In this document: one piece after another, positions 1 through 8,741 of the stretch
How positions within the stretch are numbered: the first letter of the stretch is position 1
Layout of the letters: each line of letters begins with the position of its first letter
Assembly (NCBI GenBank): GCA_013141505.1
Contig: JABFQX010000012.1
Coordinates: forward strand, 1-64,000
DNA length: 64,000 nucleotides
Reading direction: 5' to 3'
Source: Methyloglobulus sp.
GTDB taxonomy: Bacteria; Pseudomonadota; Gammaproteobacteria; Methylococcales; Methylomonadaceae
Made by a program: the position numbers and the translations under genes
The notes under the pieces: generated by a model
Seen by the model: the letters and a program-made list of their open reading frames with translations, nothing else
What the model was told of the DNA's origin: nothing
The model's database searches: none

Positions 1-73
1 CATTGCGCCCGTTCTTGACGATGTTTTCGCTCTGGCAACAACGGCATTTGTGCTTCACTGTCATTTTTATCAT
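1..73 (-). CDS. IS1-like transposase, N-terminal fragment (runs off the left edge)
   Basis: The minus strand reads a start at 73 (or in frame at 64) and continues past the window edge. The visible residues include a zinc-finger-like pattern C-R-C-C followed by a V-K-N-G-R motif. That is the usual N-terminal signature of InsA-type proteins of IS1 and related elements. Only about 24 codons are visible, so neither completeness nor the exact family can be judged. It points away from the gene remnants at 112-1132, and its insertion may have truncated the first of them. Confidence 0.5.
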   Translation of the reverse strand, partial: MIKMTVKHKCRCCQSENIVKNGRN

Positions 74-111
74 GGGCTTATGGCAAATTTATAATGTAAC
101 TTATCATTTAA

Positions 112-336
112 AATTTAGCCACTACCACATTTTTTAAAGAAAATATTGACTATCGTCATGCTCAATCAGGGATACCAGCATGGGCGCATTTTAAATTATC
201 TGGGTTTGAAATTCCCTCAGCTATAGAAATAAAACGTAACGAAATATTCCAAGATTTAAAAGACGCTTTTGTGACCAGTGGTCGAGGTATTGGTAACAAA
301 AGGGAATTCGAAGCCCAGATTGAAATTCTAGCTTAA
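112..336 (+). pseudogene. C-terminal remnant of an unknown gene
   Basis: This frame is open from a stop at 109-111 to TAA at 334-336, about 74 codons. It has no convincing start and ends in E-A-Q-I-E-I-L-A. I do not recognise the protein. The next gene starts 15 bases after the stop with a good ribosome-binding site, so the two probably formed an operon. The absence of a start, next to a transposase end at position 73, suggests that the 5' part was removed by an insertion. It could instead be a small intact gene with an unusual start. Confidence 0.35.
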
Positions 337-351
337 CTCAAGGATATCGCC

Positions 352-792
352 ATGACTTACAACACGTTAAATGATGCACTGCAAAAACTGAACAGTTTGA
401 CTTCAACAGGTGACGCACTTAAGACTGAATTGGTAAGCTTGGTCAAACAAGTATCTGTAGTGACGGAGGGTGTCAGCATCAACGCCACTACGTTACTGTA
501 CAGTGGCAAAATAAACGGTGTTGCTAGCTTCGAAATTGTCAAAACGATGCTTAATGACCCGAACATTCGCGTTGTTGACAAAACCATCGCAGCGCAGCTA
601 TTGAGTTCGAATGATTTTCTTGCCAAAGTTGCGGCGGCGTATGGGTATGACGCGGATGCAAGCGTGTTTAGGAACTTACCAGACAGCGATCCCGCCAAAC
701 AGCAAGGTAGCCCGTATGAAGTGCAACGGAATACGGGGCATCGAAGCCACGAAAGCCCGGATTCCGCAAGCTCCATCCAGGCTACTCGCTAA
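352..792 (+). CDS. Hypothetical protein whose C-terminus comes from a REP-like repeat
   Basis: An ATG at 352 is preceded by AAGGA seven bases upstream. The first about 118 codons look like a normal soluble, Ala/Leu/Ser-rich helical protein with no signal peptide or recognisable domain. From base 707 on, the frame runs through an inverted repeat (707-785), so the last 28 or so residues are repeat-encoded and Ser/His/Arg-rich, unlike the rest. The natural C-terminus has probably been replaced. Function unknown. It may be expressed as a truncated chimera or be a pseudogene. Confidence 0.4.
   Translation: MTYNTLNDALQKLNSLTSTGDALKTELVSLVKQVSVVTEGVSINATTLLYSGKINGVASFEIVKTMLNDPNIRVVDKTIAAQLLSSNDFLAKVAAAYGYDADASVFRNLPDSDPAKQQGSPYEVQRNTGHRSHESPDSASSIQATR
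707..785. repeat. REP-like imperfect inverted repeat inside a coding region
   Basis: The left arm begins GTAGCCCGTATGAAG and ends GGAATACGGG. The right arm, read on the other strand, begins GTAGCCTGGATGGAG and ends GGAATCCGGG. The arms pair with few mismatches around a loop of about 18 bases. Such palindromes are normally intergenic. This one lies where the reading frame at 352 loses its normal composition and where a second unrelated frame takes over. Confidence 0.75.
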
Positions 793-1132
793 TTTCGTTA
801 ACGGGCTTCCACTGAACCAGGTTACCAACAAAGGTAATCAAAAAGACTTGGCAAACATCTTACGCAAAGCGGTTCGTAACATACAAAACGCCAATTATTG
901 CAAAGCGGTAGAAAAGCTGGATCAAGCGATAGAACGTACCGATGGTTGCCCGCTACGCGGCAAACCAGACACTAAAAACAAGACTCGTGATTGGATTACA
1001 TCTTGCACTGCGCAAATAGCGGTTTACAACAATCTTTTTGCTGCGAGAGGATCGCTCGTTAACGAGCCTTGCAAACCACACGAAATTGGCGAAGTGGATG
1101 AAGATCATGAAGATGAAAATCATGACCACTAA
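786..1132 (+). pseudogene. C-terminal remnant of a helical protein with an acidic/His-rich tail
   Basis: After the palindrome, the frame ending with TAA at 1130-1132 encodes about 115 residues with a plausible helical pattern (N-I-L-R-K-A-V-R-N-I and K-A-V-E-K-L-D-Q-A-I). It is followed by an Asp/Glu/His tail. Cysteines recur (N-Y-C-K, D-G-C-P, S-C-T, P-C-K). No start codon precedes it outside the repeat, so it looks like the 3' end of a broken gene. The helical segment resembles the C-terminal repeat often found in secreted proteins, but that likeness is weak. A terminator-like hairpin follows. Confidence 0.4.
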
Positions 1133-1151
1133 TTAGTCGATATAGTGCAAG

Positions 1152-1181
1152 AAGCTGGTCAATCTTTGCCCAGCTTTTTTT
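1152..1181 (+). terminator. Rho-independent terminator
   Basis: A seven-base stem, AAGCTGG with CCAGCTT, encloses 11 bases and runs straight into a T tract. It lies 20 bases past the stop at 1132, so it would end the upstream transcript. Confidence 0.65.
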
Positions 1182-1199
1182 GCAAGGACGTAGGGCGCA

Positions 1200-1226
1200 G
1201 GCGCAATACCTTTCAGTTATTGCGCC
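1200..1226. repeat. Perfect 8-bp inverted repeat in a 310-base gene-free stretch
   Basis: GGCGCAAT and ATTGCGCC flank an 11-base loop. It looks like part of a decayed palindromic intergenic element. The rest of 1133-1442 holds the terminator above, some G+C-rich repeat-like sequence and the 5' region of the lipoprotein gene. I see nothing else there. Confidence 0.4.
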
Positions 1227-1442
1227 TTACCGCCTTAAGCACCACAGTTGGCGGATTACGCCGCGCCCAAAGCCAACCAAAATTGAAAGTCCGTATGTTT
1301 GCGTGGCTAATCTACCCTACATTTGATTCGCCTTAGAGCATTCTTGAAATTACCTTTCCCTTCGTTGATATAAATCAAGCAAATCATCAAACGAAGATGT
1401 AGATTGGCTTAAAATTTTTGAAATTAAAAAGGAAGCTGGCTG

Positions 1443-2177
1443 ATGGTATTGTTCCGGGTTACATTGTTTACAATCTTACTCACTCTCGTCAACGGCTGCG
1501 CAAACCTTGCTTCTGCACCGGATAAGGCACAACTGACTAATTTTAAACATGCTTATATCGTCCATTTAGACGATCCTCCGATAGGAGTCGATCCAGCTTT
1601 TAAGCAAGTCATTACCGGTTCATTAAAATATTTAGGGCCAGCACAGCTAATTAATTCCATAGCCGCCTTATCCAATCTTTCTGAATCTTTCAAACAAGCT
1701 GAAATCATGTCAAAAGTTTTGACACAAGAATTAAATGCAAAAGAACCTTGGCGGCCTACCCTACAATTAGCAAATATTGCTGCCAAGCGAATCGAGTCCA
1801 CAAACTTAACGGTAGCTATTGCGGATAATCCTTTAAAACTGGCCGATAATACAAACAAGGCAATAAATGCCTGGTACAACCAAGATGGCTCCATCACTGC
1901 TTACCGGCACTTATCCGCGGATCAAACAACTTATGTACTAGAAATATTCGAAAGCAACCTTGTTTATCCCACAGCGTTGATGCTCGAAATACGTATGAAA
2001 TTAATCGACCCAGCTTCCAGCGCTGTTTTAGGCAGGGTAAGGAAATGGGAAATGGTCGATTTGCCCGAAGCTGAGCTGGCCTTTAAAGACAATGGTTTGA
2101 TTTATAAAGAAACTTTATTAGCTACAGGCCATAAGCTTATCCGAAAATCGCTGAACTATCTTGGGCTAGTTCAATAG
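1443..2177 (+). CDS. Putative lipoprotein of unknown function
   Basis: The 244-residue product starts with a hydrophobic signal and a lipobox (L-V-N-G-C), so the cysteine at about residue 19 should be lipidated and the protein membrane-anchored. The mature part has no domain I recognise. It alternates charged helices with short beta-type segments, and its size and look fit small envelope lipoproteins of the ABC-type auxiliary (DUF330/PqiC) kind, but I cannot see a diagnostic motif. AAGGA lies about ten bases before the ATG. It stands alone, with terminators or repeats on both sides, and its TAG stop is the first base pairs of the palindrome at 2175. Confidence 0.6.
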   Translation: MVLFRVTLFTILLTLVNGCANLASAPDKAQLTNFKHAYIVHLDDPPIGVDPAFKQVITGSLKYLGPAQLINSIAALSNLSESFKQAEIMSKVLTQELNAKEPWRPTLQLANIAAKRIESTNLTVAIADNPLKLADNTNKAINAWYNQDGSITAYRHLSADQTTYVLEIFESNLVYPTALMLEIRMKLIDPASSAVLGRVRKWEMVDLPEAELAFKDNGLIYKETLLATGHKLIRKSLNYLGLVQ

Positions 2178-2260
2178 GATGTGCCGAGGAACAAGGCGCA
2201 TCGTTCGTGTGTATATTGTTTCCTCGACCGATGCGCTTCACTTTGTTCAGCACATCCTAC
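2175..2260. repeat. Imperfect inverted repeat overlapping a stop codon
   Basis: The left arm TAGGATGTGCCGAGGAACAA and the reverse of the right arm TAGGATGTGCTGAACAAAGT match closely, and both continue to GCGCATCG. The outer TAG is also the stop codon of the lipoprotein gene. The resulting RNA hairpin could end that transcript or protect its 3' end. Confidence 0.65.
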
Positions 2261-2317
2261 ATTAGCGCGTAGATACTCTCTTAAAACACAAATCCTATTT
2301 TGCATAATCCTTAAAAA

Positions 2318-3157
2318 TCAGGCTGTTTTTTGATCGGGAAGCGTATAAAAACAAGCGCAGTCAAATTCTGAATTGTTGTTCAACATGCCATGGATGGCGT
2401 GCAGCAATTTTCGCATTACAGCACAGATGGCCTGTATTTTCTTTAAGCCGTTGTCCTCGATCAAATGCCTGTAATAGCCTTTGACATTGGGCTCATGGTT
2501 GGTTGCCACCAGGGCAGGCATATACAGGGCTTGGCGGATATACTTATTGCCTGCCTTGCTGATGCGCGGCTTTTTTGCCACACTGGAACCCGATTCAAAG
2601 TGCCGGGGGTCTAAACCCGCATGGGCAACCCATTGCCTTGCGGTCATGTCGCCGGGCAAAACCATTGTATGCTCGACCACAAAAATGGGCGTATCCCCGG
2701 TGGCCTTTAAGGCATGCAATTGGTTTTTCGTTTGGGTTTTTAGCTTGGTTAAAGCCGCTATCCTTCGGGCAATCGCCCGTAAACCAATGCTTTCATCCGC
2801 CGGGCGTTGCCAAGCAACAAAAGGCATCCGCCCACAGTAAATAGCTAAAGTAGCAGCATCGACCACATCGGTTTTGCTGCGCTTCATCAATACCTTGGCA
2901 AAGTTATGGGCTGATTTGGGGTTGATCACCATTACTTGAACGCTAGCCCTGCTCAATGCAACTGCCAAATCAAAATGGTAAATACCGGTTGCTTCAAGAC
3001 ATACCTTGGCTTCTCCTTTGAGCTTTGCCAGCAATTCAATAATGGCTTGATGGCCTGCCGGGGCATTTTCAAAAGCTTTAGCTTTGTGGCATTTACCTTC
3101 CACATGCACAGCGACAACCAATTCCTTACAGCTTACATCAATGCCTATCGTGTTCAT
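2318..3157 (-). pseudogene. IS110-family transposase with an internal in-frame deletion
   Basis: The start at 3157 (M-N-T-I-G-I-D-V-S) fits the family better than the longer frame from 3226. The N-terminal DEDD nuclease motifs are present: G-I-D-V-S, C-L-E-A-T-G-I-Y-H and K-T-D-V-V-D-A. The C-terminal domain with G-S-S-V-A-K-K-P-R-I-S-K-A-G-N is also complete. The product is only 279 residues. The segment that normally joins the two domains, including the helix-hairpin-helix G-I-G region, is missing. The frame passes directly from the end of the N-terminal helix (about 2681) to V-L-P-G-D-M-T-A-R-Q-W (about 2661). About 60 residues appear lost, so I expect no transposition activity. Confidence 0.8.
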
Positions 3158-3370
3158 GTTTTGAATCCCGGTATTTTTGTTATGATGACAACTGGTTTCC
3201 CAACCCTGACACTTCACATCTACCATCCTTGTGAATGCAGGCTCAGAAGCTCACGCTTACAGGCCTAAGATACTCCACGGCATGGATGACGAGGGTGGGG
3301 AGCCTTTCTACGCGCAAGCTCAAGGCTTAAGGTTGGGACGGCTTCCCCAGTAAATCAGTTGACACTATAA
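3158..3370 (-). other. Non-coding end upstream of the IS110 transposase; possible bridge-RNA region
   Basis: IS110 elements carry a non-coding RNA (bridge RNA) in the non-coding end upstream of the transposase. This stretch lies in that position and contains G-rich blocks near 3289-3301 and 3337-3357 that could pair or form loops. I cannot define the element ends or fold the RNA by eye. The remaining bases to 3505 contain no gene that I can support. Confidence 0.25.
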
Positions 3371-3505
3371 ACTTTTTGTCTTAGTTATCTCTGTGTTTTA
3401 GGGATGGATTTAATATACAAGGGTGGGCTGAATTAAAATGAAGCCCAACACTAAACGAAGTCTCGCATGTTGGGGTTCGCAAGCTCACCCACAACCTACT
3501 TAACA

Positions 3506-6500
3506 TTAATTTTTCGTCATCAAATAATCCAGCCACATATTCGACAGCTTTTCCTGCACGGTATTCTGACGTAGCCGTGCATTGAGATGCGGGAAATCAA
3601 CACGGTCTAAATCCTGATCCTGGTTGTAGCAGGAGTAGACGAAGTACTCCTTGCCGGTGTCCGGCTCAACATGCTTGCACAGGCACTGGGCGCAGATGCC
3701 TTTCATCATGCACTGCATAGGCGAGTTGATGGAGCCGATGGCGTGGTGCGCTTTTTTAAGGTACGGCTTAAGCACGTCGTAACGCGCCGACTTGACTGCC
3801 GCCATCATACGGTCAGAACCAATAACGATAAGATGATCGACATCGGCCAGCGAAATTGGCTGCTCGCCCAATTCGCCGGTTGCGTAAGCCACCATACATT
3901 CAAGGATGTTGCCGACAAAAGATTTATCTTGCGGACGGCTGGTGCTAAAGGGCTGAACATTGTCACCTTTATCCACCGACCAGACTACCACATCGGCGGC
4001 TTCTTCCACGTCTTCCACCTTGAAGCGATCCTGGCTAAATTTGTAACCGGCAAAATAGATGACTTTGTTACCGGCAGCACGTAGTGCCTTGCCTATGGAA
4101 AACAGCACTGCGTTACCCAAGCCGCCGCCGAGCAACAATACGGTTTGTCCGGTCGGGATATCAGTCGGTGTACCTGTAACGCCCATGATGACCAGTGGAT
4201 CACCGACATTCCAAGTCGCACACAGGCGCGAGGAAGACCCCATTTCCAAAGCAATCAGGGAAATCGTACCTTTTTCTTTATCGACTTCTGCGCCAGTTAA
4301 GGCCAAGCCTTCTGCGGTCAGAACGGTATTTTCAACCACCGGGGCATGGGCTTCAAAGTTTTGCACCCGATAAAACTGGCCGGGATAGAATTTTTCCGCC
4401 GCCATTGGCGCTTTGACGACGACTTCGATAATGGTTGGGGTTAAACGGTTGATCGCAACAATTGTCGCGGTAAAACTTTCATCCAGTTTGGCAAAGAATT
4501 GGGTTAACGCCGCATCACGCTCGGCTTGCTGGGCTGGATTAAGCCCTGCCAATTCTTTCTCGAATAACTTAACTACATAGGGATAGCCGTTCTTCGCACT
4601 CGCCATCGCCTTGACCACGTTACCGGCGTAAACGGGGTGATTGTCGCCGTAAAAACTGATGTATTTGCCGTCTTTTTCATAGGAAGTCAGCGGCGCTGGT
4701 TTGCCCAACTTGGGCGCAGCTTCATCGTGCATCGGCACTAAGGTCATTGTGCTGTCTTGATATTCCGGCTCATAACGCTGGAAGAACCATTTATCCATGA
4801 CGAAGGTATCAGGATATTCGCTTTGGTAGATCGTGTTGGGAGACGTCCCCGCAGCGATATATAGTCCGCGCAACGGCACGGTGATATTCTTGCCACTGTT
4901 CTTCCAATTGCCTTCGATTTGTTCCAGCTTTTCAAATTCAACCGCTTTTAGATGCCCGAAATCATCTTCCAATGCAGCTAGCGGGCTCATGCCTTCGGCC
5001 AGGGCAATGCCCTCTTCCAACGCTTCGGCAATTTCTTCATGATTTTGCCGATAAGCGGGCGCATCGTGCATACCTTTGCGATAGAACAAGGTCACGCCGC
5101 CCCAGCTTTCTACCAAGGGTTGAAAGTTAGGTTGCTCGTCTACCTGTGCGGCGCGCGCACGTTCGGCTTTAACCGCTTTGCCGTGCGCCAGAAACTCATC
5201 GAGGATGATGATTTCTTCCTTATCGTAACGGCTTCTGACTTTATCTTCGCCATTAAGCTTGACTAGCGCTTCATAGCGACCCAGCACTTTTTCCACTTGC
5301 ACAGGATAATACGCCATCAACTCGGTCGCGGTATCGATTGCCGTCAAGCCGCCGCCGATAACCCCAGCTGGCAGTCGTACTTGCAAATTAGCCAAAGATG
5401 ACGCTTTCGCCGCACCGGTTAATTGCAACGCCATGAGAAAGTCTGACGCTTTGCGGATGCCCCGCGTCAGGTTATTTTTAAGCCCAATAATAGTCGGCTT
5501 ACCGGCACCAGAGGCGATACAAATGTGATGAAAACCCATCTGCCAGGCATCGTCAATCGTAAGCGTACCGCCAAAGCGCACCCCGCCGTAAGCACGGAAA
5601 GATTGCCGTCTTAGTAAGGTTAGATAAATGACTTTCAGGAAGTTTTTGTCCCAGCGTACGGTAATACCGTATTCCGCCACGCCGCCGAATCCGGCTAGAA
5701 TGCGTTCATCCAGATTTTCGTAAAGTTCTTTGAAATCCACAATCGGCCGGGGCAGCGTTTGGTTGTCGCCGGTCAAATAGGTGGGTAAGGGTTCCAATTT
5801 TAACGCATCAATCCCCGCCACGCCAAAACCTTCGTTCAGCAAGTAGTGGCTCATCGTATAACCGGCAGGCCCCAAACCGACGACCAGCGCGTTCTTGCCG
5901 TTATAAGGCAGCATATAAGGCCGCTTGACGTTGAGCGGATTCCAACGCGTGAGCAAACTATAAATCTCAAAACCATAAGGCATAAACAACACGTCGGTCA
6001 GCACGTTGGTTTCAATTTGCGGAATGTTGACCGGATCGGTTTTTTGGTAAATACAACCCTTCATGCATTCGTTGCAGATACGATGGCCGGTACCTGGGCA
6101 CATGGGGTTGTCGATAATCACAATCGCCAACGCACCAATATTGTCGCCATTGCGCTTAACCAGATGCATTTCGGAGATTTTTTCATCCAACGGGCAACCG
6201 GTCGTGGTCACACCCAACGGATCGACTTTAAAAAGTTTGGTTTTCTTGTTGATCATGCCCTTGGAGCAAGAATCGGTATCGCGCTCATGACAATAAATAC
6301 AATGATCGACTTCCGACAAGACTTCACGTTGGTTATAACGTGGATCGGTCAATTTAAAACCGTCGCGGCGGCGGCGATGTTTCAGCTCACCCATCCACGC
6401 AGTAAATTCGCCTTTATCGACCACGTCATGCTCAACCAGATGATCGAAATCGCGTTTTTCCGGAAATTTAAAACTCAGCCATTTGCCGCCGATTTCAGGA

Positions 6501-7198
6501 TTGTCTTGGGCGAGGACACTCCAGCGTTGCACGATAGCCAATAGACCTTGGACGAATTCAGCGGGTTCTGGCAGGGCAAGAATATCCTTAAATTCACTTG
6601 CGGCCTGCGTATGTACTGAGAGCTTATTGCGTAATGTAGCGACATCGGTATCAGCATCCGCATAATCGCTAGGTTTGCCCTTGGCGAGCAATTTGTAATG
6701 CGCCGATAACAAGCCAATGACCGCACCAACTTGTGCAACACGGCGTTCCGCATCGTTGTCCTGATCAGCATCAGGGAAACCCGCAGCAATCAACAAATCG
6801 AACTGTTTATTGATAGCGGCCTTGTCCCATGCGCCTATGTCTTCATCTTTAAACGCTAGACCTAATTTGCCAACAACTTCAGTCTTATAAGTAAAAATGG
6901 TAACGAATTCGTCTTTTATCCTTGTCGCCTGCGCCTGATGTTGTTCGGTCACGCCAAACAAAGTCGCCACAAACTGGCCGACGTAAGGCCCCATCCGCAC
7001 CAGTAAATCCGACAAGGCTTCCGGCGCTAAACCTTCACCTTGGTTTTTCCTGTAATCCGCGTATTTGTCAAACAAGTCCGAATCGTGCTGCTTTACCGAG
7101 GTATCGAAGACATCCAGCAAATCTTTGAGACGGTTGGAATCATAAAGATCCGCATAATTAAAACCTGGGATTCCAAGCGAGAAGTTGTTTTGTTCCAT
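3506..7198 (-). CDS. Large FAD/NAD(P)/Fe-S oxidoreductase fusion
   Basis: This is a 1230-residue protein. Residues 1-290 are helical and unrecognised. A cysteine-rich section follows (H-C-I-Y-C-H near 300, then C-P-G-T-G-H-R-I-C-N-E-C-M-K-G-C near 365-385), like the [4Fe-4S] domain of GltD/dihydropyrimidine dehydrogenase proteins. Next comes a two-dinucleotide FAD/NAD(P) module (G-L-G-P-A-G near 441, a second Rossmann loop G-G-G-L-T-A near 615). The last about 280 residues form a ferredoxin-reductase/PyrK-like part with a G-G-G-L-G-N loop near 1020 and a terminal cysteine cluster (C-x8-C-x2-C-x-C near 1162, one more near 1192). It should carry electrons between NAD(P)H and an unknown partner in the cytoplasm. 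It is monocistronic, and its substrate is unknown. Confidence 0.75.
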   Translation of the reverse strand: MEQNNFSLGIPGFNYADLYDSNRLKDLLDVFDTSVKQHDSDLFDKYADYRKNQGEGLAPEALSDLLVRMGPYVGQFVATLFGVTEQHQAQATRIKDEFVTIFTYKTEVVGKLGLAFKDEDIGAWDKAAINKQFDLLIAAGFPDADQDNDAERRVAQVGAVIGLLSAHYKLLAKGKPSDYADADTDVATLRNKLSVHTQAASEFKDILALPEPAEFVQGLLAIVQRWSVLAQDNPEIGGKWLSFKFPEKRDFDHLVEHDVVDKGEFTAWMGELKHRRRRDGFKLTDPRYNQREVLSEVDHCIYCHERDTDSCSKGMINKKTKLFKVDPLGVTTTGCPLDEKISEMHLVKRNGDNIGALAIVIIDNPMCPGTGHRICNECMKGCIYQKTDPVNIPQIETNVLTDVLFMPYGFEIYSLLTRWNPLNVKRPYMLPYNGKNALVVGLGPAGYTMSHYLLNEGFGVAGIDALKLEPLPTYLTGDNQTLPRPIVDFKELYENLDERILAGFGGVAEYGITVRWDKNFLKVIYLTLLRRQSFRAYGGVRFGGTLTIDDAWQMGFHHICIASGAGKPTIIGLKNNLTRGIRKASDFLMALQLTGAAKASSLANLQVRLPAGVIGGGLTAIDTATELMAYYPVQVEKVLGRYEALVKLNGEDKVRSRYDKEEIIILDEFLAHGKAVKAERARAAQVDEQPNFQPLVESWGGVTLFYRKGMHDAPAYRQNHEEIAEALEEGIALAEGMSPLAALEDDFGHLKAVEFEKLEQIEGNWKNSGKNITVPLRGLYIAAGTSPNTIYQSEYPDTFVMDKWFFQRYEPEYQDSTMTLVPMHDEAAPKLGKPAPLTSYEKDGKYISFYGDNHPVYAGNVVKAMASAKNGYPYVVKLFEKELAGLNPAQQAERDAALTQFFAKLDESFTATIVAINRLTPTIIEVVVKAPMAAEKFYPGQFYRVQNFEAHAPVVENTVLTAEGLALTGAEVDKEKGTISLIALEMGSSSRLCATWNVGDPLVIMGVTGTPTDIPTGQTVLLLGGGLGNAVLFSIGKALRAAGNKVIYFAGYKFSQDRFKVEDVEEAADVVVWSVDKGDNVQPFSTSRPQDKSFVGNILECMVAYATGELGEQPISLADVDHLIVIGSDRMMAAVKSARYDVLKPYLKKAHHAIGSINSPMQCMMKGICAQCLCKHVEPDTGKEYFVYSCYNQDQDLDRVDFPHLNARLRQNTVQEKLSNMWLDYLMTKN

Positions 7199-7454
7199 AA
7201 TTCCTAAAGTTGCAATATCAAGGAAGACGTACGCAATGCCAAAAAAGCGCGGTACAATTCGTTGATAAAGACTAAAAAGTTTGATTTAACAGGTTATTGT
7301 AAGTAAATATACGGTCATTTGCCACCGTAACATGACCTAACGGTATTGAACCAAAACAAATAGGCGGATTGAATGTAGAAAATTGGCCTTCAGCTACCCT
7401 AAAATTCCATTCAAAAATGCTGTGACCCTTTTTTGCTAACCGTGGTTTGCCAAC

Positions 7455-7934
7455 TTGATGAAAACCAATATTCCTTTGCCCCAACCATCAACACAATTGC
7501 CCATGCTGGGTTGGCGCGAATGGGTGGCCTTACCCGAACTTGGCATTGCCCTGATGAAAGCCAAAATCGACACCGGCGCACGTTCTTCGGCCTTACATGC
7601 CGCCACCCTGGAGCCCTACCTGAAAGGCGGTGAGCCTTGGTTGATGTTCGCGGTTCATCCCATGCAAAAAGACAATGACGTAATCTTAGAGTGCCACGCC
7701 CCGATTAAAGACCGTCGCCTGGTGGCAAATTCTGGCGGCCATAAACAACGCCGCTACGTCATAGAAACCCCACTATTGCTCGGTCAAACACTCACCCATG
7801 CGGAAATAACCCTTACCAAAAGGGATTCCATGCGCTTTCGTATGCTGATAGGTCGAACCGCCATGAACAAGCACTTCATAATCGACCCCAGCGCGTCGTA
7901 TTTGCAAGGTAAACCGGAATTACCAAACTGCTAA
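7455..7934 (+). CDS. Retropepsin-like ATP-dependent zinc protease family (RimB/DUF785 type)
   Basis: The 159-residue product contains the family signature K-I-D-T-G-A-R-S-S-A-L-H, an aspartic-protease-like D-T-G near residue 38, followed by beta-rich sequence and the closing G-R-T-A-M-N-K-H-F-I-I-D-P. These proteins often occur beside RimK-like ligases. None is present here. Family members are annotated as putative zinc or aspartic proteases, and the physiological substrate is not settled. The gene is followed by a double palindromic repeat. The 256 bases before it hold its promoter region and that of the divergent oxidoreductase gene. No clear operator is visible there. Confidence 0.7.
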   Translation: MMKTNIPLPQPSTQLPMLGWREWVALPELGIALMKAKIDTGARSSALHAATLEPYLKGGEPWLMFAVHPMQKDNDVILECHAPIKDRRLVANSGGHKQRRYVIETPLLLGQTLTHAEITLTKRDSMRFRMLIGRTAMNKHFIIDPSASYLQGKPELPNC

Positions 7935-7949
7935 ACTTTGCGAAATCCT

Positions 7950-8120
7950 GTAGGTTGGGTTAGACGCGCATTGCAACAATAGCTAAACGACCGCTGACCT
8001 TTGGGCGCGTCGTAACCCAACATTTTATGCTTGAATAACCGCCTTATGTTGGGTTACGGCGCACGGTTAGCTTTATGGGAATTTCAGCGTAATTAGTTTT
8101 GTGCGCCTAACCCAACCTAC
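7950..8120. repeat. Double palindromic repeat (two hairpins forming a larger palindrome)
   Basis: Four related blocks occur: GTAGGTTGGGTTAGACGCGC (7950), GCGCGTCGTAACCCAACA (ending 8022), TGTTGGGTTACGGCGCAC (8047) and GTGCGCCTAACCCAACCTAC (ending 8120). Blocks 1-2 and 3-4 form separate hairpins, while 1-4 and 2-3 also pair. This fits a short, mobile, non-coding REP or MITE-like pair. The bases from 8121 to 8252 show nothing further. Confidence 0.8.
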
Positions 8121-8252
8121 GAACTATTTGCAGGGGAAGCCAGACACTTCAATATATGGGATGTAGCACTATCTACAACGTCATGATTAACGCGTTCATT
8201 GAGAATTGTCCGTGGAATTTAGCCAATGAAAACCTATCGAAAATGGAGCTGT

Positions 8253-8741
8253 TCAGGCCTTACTCAGTGCTTGCGGATCAGCTATATCGGCCCCTACGGC
8301 ATCATTAGCCACAACCATATCAATTTTTTCTTGTTCTGGGTTTTCTACGCTAACCACTTCCGACTCCAAGTTTTCCGCTTTCAATAACTCGGCAATCAGT
8401 GCCATTTGAGCTGCGTACTTTGGCACCGCCGGAATTTTCCACTCCTTGCCGACCAGACGGGCGAATATATTATTCAACCAGGCGCGGTTAGATTGCGCTT
8501 GTTGGAGGATGAACTTGTAAGAGCCTTCATCATTGGTAATAGCGAAACCATCCACCCAAACCTCTATGGGTTCGGTTTCACCATAAAGCGTCGCTGTTAC
8601 ATGGATTTTACGGGTGTCGATGTCAAAACTAAAATCGCTAAGTTCAGCAATGCCCTTAAGGATAAAGTTGGCAGCCCAGACAATCATCTTATCGGGCGTG
8701 CATTTAATGGCTGTTTTTAACAGACTGGTTTTAAAACTCAT
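8253..8741 (-). CDS. Hypothetical protein, 162 residues
   Basis: I place the start at 8741 (M-S-F-K-T-S-L), where AAGG lies about six bases upstream. A GTG start at 8774 would be possible but lacks a site. The N-terminal half has a basic amphipathic helix then a beta-rich core (F-D-I-D-T-R-K-I-H-V-T-A-T-L-Y-G). The C-terminal third is acidic and probably disordered. No signal peptide or membrane segment is present. The pattern is that of a small lipid- or protein-binding cytosolic protein, but I do not recognise the family. It stands alone between repeats. Confidence 0.5.
   Translation of the reverse strand: MSFKTSLLKTAIKCTPDKMIVWAANFILKGIAELSDFSFDIDTRKIHVTATLYGETEPIEVWVDGFAITNDEGSYKFILQQAQSNRAWLNNIFARLVGKEWKIPAVPKYAAQMALIAELLKAENLESEVVSVENPEQEKIDMVVANDAVGADIADPQALSKA

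Noticed and set aside
1145-1336. A 63-codon open frame after the fragment ending at 1132
   Set aside because: It covers a terminator hairpin and repeat sequence and has no protein-like composition.
3359-3387. TTGACA with a TAGTTA 17 bases downstream on the plus strand
   Set aside because: It resembles a promoter but points toward no gene; the next genes are on the minus strand. It may be part of the insertion sequence end.
5846-6544. A 232-codon open frame on the plus strand opposite the large oxidoreductase gene
   Set aside because: It lies entirely opposite a gene with clear domains, has no ribosome-binding site and a His/Arg/Ile-rich composition typical of an antisense shadow.
7272-7484. 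A 70-codon minus-strand open frame overlapping the retropepsin-like gene start
   Set aside because: No start signal, no domain, and it covers the promoter region between two divergent genes.
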